Below are positions 55,595 through 63,184 of a DNA stretch of 64,000 bases, in pieces. The stretch's first letter is position 1. Each line of letters opens with the position of its first letter. The DNA comes from Rubripirellula tenax (lineage in GTDB: Bacteria; Planctomycetota; Planctomycetia; Pirellulales; Pirellulaceae), in contig NZ_SJPW01000004.1 in the NCBI RefSeq assembly GCF_007860125.1, positions 404,372 through 468,371 of the forward strand, written 5' to 3'. Made by a program: the position numbers and the translations under genes. Under the pieces are notes generated by a model that saw only the letters and a program-made list of their open reading frames with translations, ran no database searches and was not told where the DNA came from.

Positions 55595-57735
55595 AGTGCT
55601 TCCTGCGGATTCGCTTTGCCGCCTTCATCTTTGTTGCCATTGTCGGGGCGTCCATCATCGCCAATGCAAACGCTACGGAAATCGACTTTGATACCGAGAT
55701 CATGCCGCTGCTTTCCAAGGCGGGCTGTAACGCAGCAAGTTGCCATGGCAGTGCAGCAGGACAAGCGGGGTTTCGCTTGTCGTTGTTCGGTGGCGATCCA
55801 GAGCATGACTATCGCACGATTGTCCGCGAGCTTTTTGGTCGGCGAGTCAATCTCGCCCACCCCAACGAAAGCCTGATCATCTCGAAACCCACCGCTCGAC
55901 TGGAACATGGCGGCGGTGATGTCTTGGACCCGGACGGTGAGCCGGCAAACACGATTGCGAGTTGGATTGCGGCCGGTTGCCATCGTTTGCAGGTTCGTAA
56001 GTTGGATCGTTTCCAGGTTGTTCCACAGGAGTTTGTTGCTGACGCCGTACCGGCAACACTCCAGCTCAAAGCAACAGCGATCTTCGACGACGGTCTCGAG
56101 CGAGACGTGACTCCCCAAGCGGTTTTCGTCAGCCAGAACGAGTCCGCACTGGTCGTCGACGAACTTGGCGTAGCGACCGTCACCGCCCCAGGCCGACACA
56201 CTGCGATCGTGCGATTCGCAGGTAGCGTAGCGATGGTTTCATTCACCACGCCGATTGGTTCCGATTCGATCGTTTTGCCCGAAACGGCAAGGAAAAACGG
56301 GATCGATGATGAGATCAATGGAACGTTGCAGCGATTGCGACTTACGCCCGCAGACACCACGGATGATGCTTCGTTTTTGCGGCGGTTGTCGCTCGATCTA
56401 ACGGGACGTTTGCCATCGCCGACACAAATCGAAAGATTCGTCGGCAATGACGAGGCCACCAAGCGGTCGTCGATGATCGACGAGCTTCTGGAATCGAATT
56501 CATTCGTCGACTATTGGACGCATCTGCTCGCCACGCAACTACGTCTCCGTAAACCCGGCAATGATGCGGTCGCGGCCGATGTATTCTACGACTGGCTCAA
56601 AGAGCGGGTCGCCGATGACACTGGCTGGGACGAAATAGCGAGCTCATTGATCCTTTCCGAAGGTGACTCTCATCAGCCTGGCGCCGCAACCGTTCATCGA
56701 TTTTTTGCGACCGCTCGCGAGGAAGCGGAATACATTAGCGAAGTATTGATGGGCGTTCGGTTGCGATGTGCGAATTGCCACAACCATCCGCTCGACCAAT
56801 GGACGCAAGACGACTACCACGGGCTGGCGGTGATCTTTGCCGGCCTTGAGCGAAACCAAGTCGTGCGGTTTACGGGACGGGGAACCATCATTCATCCTCG
56901 TACCGGAGCGAGTGCGCTGCCCCGGATACCGGGTGACCGGTTCCTGGGACAAGACCGCGACAACCGGCAAGAATTCTCCCAGTGGCTGACCCGCGACGAC
57001 AACCCGTACTTTGCCAAGGCGTTGGTCGGTCGCGTCTGGCAATCGTTGATGGGACGTGGTTTGGTGACTCCGGTCGATGACCTACGCGCGACGAATCCTG
57101 CTTCGCACCCCAATCTGCTGGAACGGCTATCACGCCACTTTGTTGACAGCGATTTCAAACTCCGGCCGTTGATTCGATTGATCTGCGACTCCGACGTGTA
57201 TCAGCGTTCCTCTTCGCCGCTTGGTACCGGATCGATCGACGACACCCGACAATTCTATTCGCAAGCGAACAGCAAACCGCTTTGCGCCGAAGTGCTGGCC
57301 GACGCGATTGGTGACGTGACGGGTGTTGCCGATGACTACCATGGCGTCAGTCGGGCGATCAACGTTGTCGACCGTGCGTCTTCATCAGAGAGCTTGCAAT
57401 TTCTCGGGCAGTGCGCGCCAGGTGAAAATTGTTCCTCGCCAAGCGGTTCGGAGCGAGGGATCGCATCGAAGCTGCATTTGATGAACGGAGAGTTGCTAAA
57501 CGCGAAGATCATTGACAGCGATGGGCGGCTGCGGCGGATGCTAAGAGACGACATCGCAACACGCGATCTCGTTCGTGAATTTTACCTGCGAGCGTTGTGT
57601 CGCCCACCGTCCGATCGTGAGCTGGCCGATTGGGTCGAACGCATCGATGCCAGCGAAGTCGAACGGAAGCACGAACGGTGCGAGGACTTCCTTTGGGCAC
57701 TTTTGAATTGCCATGAATTCACGAACAACCACTAG
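55591..57735 (+). CDS. PSD1-type cytochrome protein (DUF1549/DUF1553) with Ig-like domain
   Basis: The product of 714 residues is exported (signal residues 1-28). It begins with a cytochrome-like unit, KAGCNAASCHGSAAGQAGFRLSLFGGDPEHDY, where CNAASCH is a CxxxxCH variant of the haem motif. A bacterial Ig-like domain follows (LQLKATAIFDDGLERDVTPQAVF, about 165-225). Then come DUF1549 (FLRRLSLDLTGRLPSPTQIERF, and MGVRLRCANCHNHPLDQWTQDDYHGL with a CxxCH site) and DUF1553 (DDNPYFAKALVGRVWQSLMGRGLVTPVDDL to the end). Such proteins are hallmarks of planctomycetes with unknown roles, possibly in polysaccharide or respiratory processes. The DUF1501 gene follows at once. Confidence 0.9.
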   Translation: MKCFLRIRFAAFIFVAIVGASIIANANATEIDFDTEIMPLLSKAGCNAASCHGSAAGQAGFRLSLFGGDPEHDYRTIVRELFGRRVNLAHPNESLIISKPTARLEHGGGDVLDPDGEPANTIASWIAAGCHRLQVRKLDRFQVVPQEFVADAVPATLQLKATAIFDDGLERDVTPQAVFVSQNESALVVDELGVATVTAPGRHTAIVRFAGSVAMVSFTTPIGSDSIVLPETARKNGIDDEINGTLQRLRLTPADTTDDASFLRRLSLDLTGRLPSPTQIERFVGNDEATKRSSMIDELLESNSFVDYWTHLLATQLRLRKPGNDAVAADVFYDWLKERVADDTGWDEIASSLILSEGDSHQPGAATVHRFFATAREEAEYISEVLMGVRLRCANCHNHPLDQWTQDDYHGLAVIFAGLERNQVVRFTGRGTIIHPRTGASALPRIPGDRFLGQDRDNRQEFSQWLTRDDNPYFAKALVGRVWQSLMGRGLVTPVDDLRATNPASHPNLLERLSRHFVDSDFKLRPLIRLICDSDVYQRSSSPLGTGSIDDTRQFYSQANSKPLCAEVLADAIGDVTGVADDYHGVSRAINVVDRASSSESLQFLGQCAPGENCSSPSGSERGIASKLHLMNGELLNAKIIDSDGRLRRMLRDDIATRDLVREFYLRALCRPPSDRELADWVERIDASEVERKHERCEDFLWALLNCHEFTNNH

Positions 57736-57742
57736 GCCAAGA

Positions 57743-59059
57743 ATGACACAACATTGCGTCCCGCTTGGGCGACGAGACTTTTTGCAGGTTGGCGGAATTT
57801 CGGCTTGGGGACTAGGGCTAAACGCTTCGTTCGCGCAATCCGCGAAGGGTGCCGCGCCGGCCAAGGCCAAGTCTTGCATTTTGATTTGGCTCGACGGAGG
57901 ACCAAGCCACCTGGAGTCATTTGATCCGAAACCGAACGCGCCCAATGAAGTTCGCGGTCCCTTCGGCGCAATGTCGACGTCGGTTCCCGGAATTCAGCTA
58001 AGCGAATTATTGCCGCGAACCGCTGCGACGATGCAGCATTCGGCGATCATCCGCTCGATGACATCGCCGTTGGGTGAGCACAATTTCGGCACGCACTATT
58101 TATTGACGGGATACAAGCCAACCCCGGCGCTGAACTATCCGGCGATCGGGTCCGTCGTCTCACATCTGGCTTCCCACCGGGGCGCGATTCCCCCGCACGT
58201 AGCGGTCCCCGACCTGCAAGTGGGTGGCGGCAAGTTCATTGCGTCAGGATATCTTCCCGCCCGTGTCGCTCCATTTGAAGTCGGCGGCGATCCATCCAAG
58301 CCCGATTTTCGTGTCCGTGACTTAGAGCCTTTTCCCGGAATCGTTGATGAACGGCTGGAACGCCGACACGCGTACTTGCACGCACTCAATAGCATCCAAG
58401 ACAAGGCAGAGTCGATTTCACCAGCCGACCCTGCGTTTGAACAAGCGTACCGTCTGATGACATCGAGTTCCGGAAAACGTGCGTTCGACTTGTCGGCAGA
58501 GTCACAAGAAACTCGTAGGCGCTACGGCACGAAGTCAATCGGACAATGCTGCCTGCTAGCACGTCGATTGGTGGAAGCCGGGGTTCCATTCGTGACCGTC
58601 AACAACCGTGGCTGGGATACGCACGACGATTTAGTGACGCGGCTTAAGGACGGATACACCGGCGCGAAGCAGCCCGTCGGACTGATTCCATCGCTTGATC
58701 GGGCGTATTCATCGTTGATCACCGACTTACACGATCGCGGCTTGTTGGACGAAACGTTGGTGGTCGTGATGGGCGAGTTTGGTCGCACTCCCAAGTTGAA
58801 TACGCTCGGTGGTCGTGATCACTGGCCACGCGTGTTCAGCGTGATGCTGGCCGGTGGAGGCATCCCGGGCGGGCAAGTCATTGGGGCCAGCGACGACATG
58901 GGGGAAAGCCCGCGAGACCGGCCCGTGACGCCAGCCGACCTGGCCGCAACCATCTACAAGTTGCTCGGGATTGATCCCGCGACCAACTTGCAAACAGCAG
59001 ACGGCCGCCCGGTAAAAGTGAGTTTGCATGGGACACCGTTGAGCGAGCTCGTTGGATGA
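57743..59059 (+). CDS. DUF1501 family protein, Tat-exported
   Basis: The product of 438 residues has a twin-arginine signal (LGRRDFLQVGGISAWGLGLNASFA). It belongs to DUF1501, a family distantly related to sulfatases and alkaline phosphatases: CILIWLDGGPSHLESFDPKPNAPNEVRGPF, LPRTAATMQHSAIIRSMTSPLGEHNFGTHYLLTG, and GEFGRTPKLNTLGGRDHWPRVFSVMLAGGGIPGG. DUF1501 and PSD1 genes form conserved pairs in planctomycetes. ATG at 57743, with an AGGCCAAGA box before it, is preferred over the ATG at 57713, which overlaps the previous gene. Its stop overlaps the WD40 gene by four bases. Confidence 0.88.
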   Translation: MTQHCVPLGRRDFLQVGGISAWGLGLNASFAQSAKGAAPAKAKSCILIWLDGGPSHLESFDPKPNAPNEVRGPFGAMSTSVPGIQLSELLPRTAATMQHSAIIRSMTSPLGEHNFGTHYLLTGYKPTPALNYPAIGSVVSHLASHRGAIPPHVAVPDLQVGGGKFIASGYLPARVAPFEVGGDPSKPDFRVRDLEPFPGIVDERLERRHAYLHALNSIQDKAESISPADPAFEQAYRLMTSSSGKRAFDLSAESQETRRRYGTKSIGQCCLLARRLVEAGVPFVTVNNRGWDTHDDLVTRLKDGYTGAKQPVGLIPSLDRAYSSLITDLHDRGLLDETLVVVMGEFGRTPKLNTLGGRDHWPRVFSVMLAGGGIPGGQVIGASDDMGESPRDRPVTPADLAATIYKLLGIDPATNLQTADGRPVKVSLHGTPLSELVG

Positions 59060-60060
59060 ACGATTGGCATCTCAATCGGTCGAAGCGATGGCGGTTGCTA
59101 GTCGCGATCACATTCTGGATGATCGTGTCATTTTCGGCGTATCCCCATTGCGCTGCACAACCTCCCGTCACCGCGCTCGCGTTCGCGCCGTCCGGTGATC
59201 GAATCGTTTCCGGATCGCAAGGTGGAGTTTCGATTCGCGAATGGCCATCACTCATGAACGCTGAAGATCACGTCGTTGATATCGGAAAGATTCAAGACCT
59301 ACAGTTTTCGCCAGACGGAACGCGATTGTTGATCGTGGGTGGAAAACCGAGCGAGGTTGGCGAGTGGCGGATCGTGACGTGGCCAAACCTAACAACCATC
59401 GCATCAAGCACGGCGCATGACGATGTGATTCACTCAGCGATCTGGCTATCCGAAAATGAATTCGTAACTGCTGCAGCCGACAACGAGGTGATCCAGTGGC
59501 AGGTAGGCGCTAGCCAGTCCGCGGATGGTCGTGCCGATGTCGTCCGCCGTCTGAGCGGCCATACACGACGCGTGCTCAGCGTTGAATCCCTTGATAACGG
59601 TCGACTGCTGGTCTCAGCCGGTGTCGACCAGAGTCTGCGCGTATGGAGCGACGAAAAAGATTTGACAACACCTTTAAGAATTCTAGACAACCACACCGAC
59701 ATCGTGCGGGACCTTGCAAGGCGACCCGGCGAACACTCGATTGCTTACCTCGCATCGGCAAGTGCAGACAAGACAGTTCGACTCTGGCAACCTTCGATTG
59801 GTCGACTTGTGCGATTCGCACGTCTGCCGGTCGAACCGCTATGCATTGCCTGGACGACCGACGGCAATCACATCGGCGTCGGCTGCATTGACGGCAATTT
59901 GCGAATCGTCAATGCAACATCCGTCAAAGTCGAACAAACGCTGCCCGCAATCGCTGGCTGGGCCTACACCATTCTCGCGTCCCCAGACGGGAGCTTCGCA
60001 GTCGGTGGTTCGGAAGGAACGTTGGTGCGAGTAAGACCAAGCTCGCCGCTGTCGCCATGA
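59056..60060 (+). CDS. Secreted WD40-repeat protein
   Basis: The 334-residue product has a signal peptide or anchor (about residues 12-34), then about seven WD40 blades, for example PVTALAFAPSGDRIVSGSQGGVSIREW, IQDLQFSPDGTRLLIVGGKPSEVGEW, RRVLSVESLDNGRLLVSAGVDQSLRVW and AYLASASADKTVRLW. A beta-propeller outside the cytoplasm would act as a binding scaffold, likely for the DUF1501 and PSD1 proteins encoded just upstream. It is the last gene of the operon; a hairpin pair follows. Confidence 0.85.
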   Translation: MNDWHLNRSKRWRLLVAITFWMIVSFSAYPHCAAQPPVTALAFAPSGDRIVSGSQGGVSIREWPSLMNAEDHVVDIGKIQDLQFSPDGTRLLIVGGKPSEVGEWRIVTWPNLTTIASSTAHDDVIHSAIWLSENEFVTAAADNEVIQWQVGASQSADGRADVVRRLSGHTRRVLSVESLDNGRLLVSAGVDQSLRVWSDEKDLTTPLRILDNHTDIVRDLARRPGEHSIAYLASASADKTVRLWQPSIGRLVRFARLPVEPLCIAWTTDGNHIGVGCIDGNLRIVNATSVKVEQTLPAIAGWAYTILASPDGSFAVGGSEGTLVRVRPSSPLSP

Positions 60061-60173
60061 GTAAATCGAATTCGCAGGATGCAATGATCACCGCCCGTAA
60101 AGATCAAACCAGTGTCAACTTTTCGTAGGCAGTTCCGGTCAAGTTAGGATTGCGTGGAAAAAAACTGTCGTAA

Positions 60174-60218
60174 CTCGGGCACTTTTGCCCGAGATGTTCG
60201 CGACGGGCAAGAGTGCCC
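60174..60218. terminator. Two hairpins between convergent genes
   Basis: The first is CTCGGGCA-CTTT-TGCCCGAG (60174-60193), a perfect 8-bp stem. The second is GGGCA-AGAG-TGCCC (60205-60218). They lie between the WD40 gene and the convergent SpoVR gene. The shared GGGCA/TGCCC core suggests one duplicated element. Confidence 0.6.
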
Positions 60219-60245
60219 ATCGTACATTTATTTCCCGCTCGATCC

Positions 60246-61775
60246 TTAGGGTATCGCAACCACATCGTACTCATTCAGGGTCGCACCGGTTTCGGCGTCC
60301 GTTTCGACCAATCGAACGCGGTAGCCCCATAGGTTTGCGACATGACACAGGACTCGATTGCATTCGTCCTTCGCCAACACTCGTCGCCCGCGAACACGAT
60401 GGGTTAGGACCAAGCGACGACTTCCTGACAAATCGGCTTCGGTGACCTCGATGTCGGGATCATTTTTCGACGAATCGTACTGGCTTGCAAGGCAACGTCG
60501 GATGTCGCGATAGCCCGATTCGTCATGGATCGCATCGACGGACATAAAACTTGAATCTCCACGATCGCCGACCGTGAACAGATGCATTTGACGAATCAAT
60601 CGAGGGCTCAAAAATTGCAAAACGAAGCTCTCGTCACGGTATTCGGCCCAGGCTTGCTTCAGTGTTCCCATCGCATCGCCATTGCCCGCAATCTCGGGGA
60701 ACCAATCGCGGTCTTCCTTATCCGGTTGCTCACAGATGCGTTGAATGTCTTGCATCATCGCGAACCCAATCGCATAGGGATTCAATCCGCTGTATCGCCG
60801 GTCATCGAAATTCAGTTGGCGAACAACCGACGAATGCGAGTGCAGGAATTCCAGCATCGAACCATCATCGATTTGGTGCGTGTCGTATAGCCGATTCATG
60901 ATCTGGTAGTGAACGAACGTCGCACATCCCTCGTTCATCATCTTGGTTTGACGTTGCGGGTAGAAATACTGTGCCGACCGGTGAACGATCCGCAACAACT
61001 CTCGCTGCCACTCCATCAGCTTTGGTGCGTGCTCGGCCAAAAACATCAACACGTTCTCTTGCGGCAAACGCAGCGCATTATGGTCTGCTTCGACCCGACC
61101 CGCGTCCGGCGAGGCCGTGCTTGGCCGGGCTGGCAAGGTTCGATAGAGGTCGTTGTAGGTTGCTTCGGCGTGCGAGCGTCTCGCTTCCGCCTTCGCTTCG
61201 CCATCGCTCGCGCGAGCCGATCGTTTGGGCGCATAGCGGCTGATTCCACAGCCCATCAAGGCGTGTGCAGCGTCCAAAACACTCTCGACCGCATGCAGAC
61301 CATGCGATTCCTCGCACTTTGCGACAAACTGTTTGGCATAGGCCAAGTCGTCGAGGACTCGGTCCGCCCGCGTCCATTGGCGAAAGAGATGGTTGTTCTT
61401 GAAGAAGTGGTTGTGCCCGAACGCAGCGTGCGCGATGACAAGCGTCTGCATCGTGACCGTGTTTTCTTCCATCACGTAAGACACGCATGGATTCGAGTTG
61501 ATCACCAATTCGTATGCCAACGCCGTTGCGCCTTTTCGATACAGCAACTCTTCACGGGCAAAGTGTTTTCCGAACGACCAGTGGGAATACATCATCGGCA
61601 TGCCCACCGACGCATAGGCATCGAGCATCTGTTCGCTCGTGATCACTTCGATCTGGTTCGGATACACATCCAGTCCAAGTTCACCGATCGCGATCGATTC
61701 GACTGCGTCGTATACCCGACCGAGCGTGTTGAAGTCCCATTCGCTGCCGTGGTAGATCAGGTTCGAGTCAGTCAT
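60246..61775 (-). CDS. SpoVR family protein
   Basis: This cytoplasmic protein of 509 residues is homologous to E. coli YcgB and Bacillus SpoVR. It shows the conserved blocks YPNQIEVITSEQMLDAYASVGMPMMYSHWSFGKHF, VINSNPCVSYVMEENT, FGHNHFFKNN, the central YFYPQRQTKMMNEGCATFVHYQIMNRLYD, EFLHSHSSVV and NPYAIGFAMMQDIQRICE. A variable Ala/Arg-rich insertion lies around residues 180-220. The molecular function is unknown. Genes of this family are linked with prkA and yeaH; here it lies 12 bases downstream of the DUF444 gene. Confidence 0.92.
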   Translation of the reverse strand: MTDSNLIYHGSEWDFNTLGRVYDAVESIAIGELGLDVYPNQIEVITSEQMLDAYASVGMPMMYSHWSFGKHFAREELLYRKGATALAYELVINSNPCVSYVMEENTVTMQTLVIAHAAFGHNHFFKNNHLFRQWTRADRVLDDLAYAKQFVAKCEESHGLHAVESVLDAAHALMGCGISRYAPKRSARASDGEAKAEARRSHAEATYNDLYRTLPARPSTASPDAGRVEADHNALRLPQENVLMFLAEHAPKLMEWQRELLRIVHRSAQYFYPQRQTKMMNEGCATFVHYQIMNRLYDTHQIDDGSMLEFLHSHSSVVRQLNFDDRRYSGLNPYAIGFAMMQDIQRICEQPDKEDRDWFPEIAGNGDAMGTLKQAWAEYRDESFVLQFLSPRLIRQMHLFTVGDRGDSSFMSVDAIHDESGYRDIRRCLASQYDSSKNDPDIEVTEADLSGSRRLVLTHRVRGRRVLAKDECNRVLCHVANLWGYRVRLVETDAETGATLNEYDVVAIP

Positions 61776-61787
61776 GAATGGGTCAAC

Positions 61788-63047
61788 CTATGTAGCGGCA
61801 AAAAGCTTGCGGAACACGGGATAGATCGCGGAAGGTTCGCTGACTTGGGCACGCGCGAAATGTGGGTAACGATCCACCAACGACGAATACTCGTCCCAAA
61901 GTAAGCTCTCACCACTGGTCACTTCGCCGTTGACTTCGATGTAAGCGTAGTATTGGCAAATGGGAAGAATTGTTTTTTCTAAGAGCGTCAGAGTTCGGGG
62001 CATATCGTGATCGAAATTGTGACCGTCCGAGGCTTGCGCCGCGTAGATATTCCAGTCGGCGACCGGATATCGGTTTTTAACGATCGTCGCCATTTCCTCC
62101 AACGCCGACGAGACGATGGTTCCGCCCGTTTCGCGTCCGTGGAAGAACGTATCCTCGTCAACTTCCGACGCGGTATAGGTGTGGCGAATGAACACCAACT
62201 CGACGGCTTGGTAGTGACGCACCAAAAAGAGGTGCAAGAGCATATAGAAGCGTTTCGCCAACTCCTTCAAATCCTCTGTCATCGATGCCGATGTGTCCAT
62301 CAAGCAAAACATCACCGCCTGGGTGGTTGGCTTGGGCGTGACGTCGAAGCGGTTGTAACGCAGATCAACGGTGTCCAGATACGCAACGCTTCGCATCCGT
62401 CGCTTCATCAACTCAATCTCGTCGGCCAGCCGCTGAATTTCGGCTTCATTCTGATCCGTTCGTGCCTGCTCGATCTGATCGAGCAGCGATTGCAACTCGA
62501 TTTGCTTGGGCCGCCGCAGGGCGATGCGTCGCGACAACGATCGTCGCATCGTTTGCTTCAAATTCAAACGCTGGGGTGCCCCGTCGCTGGCAAACCCGGC
62601 CCGTGTTCGCACCGATGATGCTAACGACTTCAGCTTTTTCTTGGCCAGGTTCGGCAGTTCGAGATCTTCGAAAAACAGCTCCAGAAACTCTTCTCGCGAC
62701 AACATGAAAACGAACGAATCCTCGCCCTCGCCATCGGCACTTCCCGATGCTCCAATCCCACCGGCACCGGATCGCGGTTTTCGAATTCGGTCACCCCGTT
62801 GGTAGCTTTGGTTACCGGGTAACACAAACTCGCGGTCGCCGGTGCCAGGCTGGAAGTGGAAGTTGGGCTCGCTGACATCGCTCGAACTGACCGATACCTT
62901 CTCGCTACTATCCAAATCGGCGACCTTTCGATTGCGGATCGCTTCACCGACGGCCTTGCGGATGTGTGACTTGACTCGTCGAACGAAGCGTCCGCGATTT
63001 CCAAGACTCTTTGATTTCGGATTCTGTCGACGATCGATGACGTGCAT
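61788..63047 (-). CDS. DUF444 (YeaH/YhbH) family protein
   Basis: The product of 419 residues is homologous to E. coli YeaH and Bacillus YhbH. The N-terminus is basic (DRRQNPKSKSLGNRGRFVRRVKSHIRKAVGEAI), then a Gly-rich stretch, and the C-terminal half contains a von Willebrand A-like domain with the metal-site-like VMFCLMDTSASMTEDLKELAKRFYMLLHLFL. It acts with the PrkA kinase in nutrient stress in other bacteria. ATG at 63047 is preferred: the in-frame extension to 63188 would translate the heptamer DNA repeats into a Cys/Pro/Leu-rich tail not found in the family. Confidence 0.9.
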   Translation of the reverse strand: MHVIDRRQNPKSKSLGNRGRFVRRVKSHIRKAVGEAIRNRKVADLDSSEKVSVSSSDVSEPNFHFQPGTGDREFVLPGNQSYQRGDRIRKPRSGAGGIGASGSADGEGEDSFVFMLSREEFLELFFEDLELPNLAKKKLKSLASSVRTRAGFASDGAPQRLNLKQTMRRSLSRRIALRRPKQIELQSLLDQIEQARTDQNEAEIQRLADEIELMKRRMRSVAYLDTVDLRYNRFDVTPKPTTQAVMFCLMDTSASMTEDLKELAKRFYMLLHLFLVRHYQAVELVFIRHTYTASEVDEDTFFHGRETGGTIVSSALEEMATIVKNRYPVADWNIYAAQASDGHNFDHDMPRTLTLLEKTILPICQYYAYIEVNGEVTSGESLLWDEYSSLVDRYPHFARAQVSEPSAIYPVFRKLFAAT

Positions 63048-63053
63048 GGGAAT

Positions 63054-63180
63054 AGGTGACAGGTGACAGGTGACAGGTGACAGGGAGTAGGGAACAGGGA
63101 GTAGGGAACAGGGAGTAGGGAACAGGTGACAGGGAACGGGATTTAACAAGCTGTTACCTGTAACCTGTTCCCTGTCACCT
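63054..63180. repeat. Heptamer tandem repeats in both orientations
   Basis: Four tandem AGGTGAC units (63054-63081) are followed by three tandem copies of the 14-mer AGGGAGTAGGGAAC (63082-63123), then AGGTGAC (63124-63130) and AGGGAAC (63131-63137). After a short spacer an inverted copy (63151-63180) reads, on the other strand, AGGTGAC, AGGGAAC, AGGTTAC, AGGTAAC. All units fit the pattern AGGnnnn. The repeats fill the gap between prkA and the DUF444 gene. Confidence 0.92.
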
Positions 63181-63184
63181 ACTC

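Noticed and set aside
60909-61904. 331-codon open frame antisense to spoVR
   Set aside because: It overlaps conserved SpoVR codons on the other strand and shows no domain features.
63054-63180. CRISPR array
   Set aside because: The units are 7 or 14 bases and directly adjacent, with no unique spacers and no cas genes.
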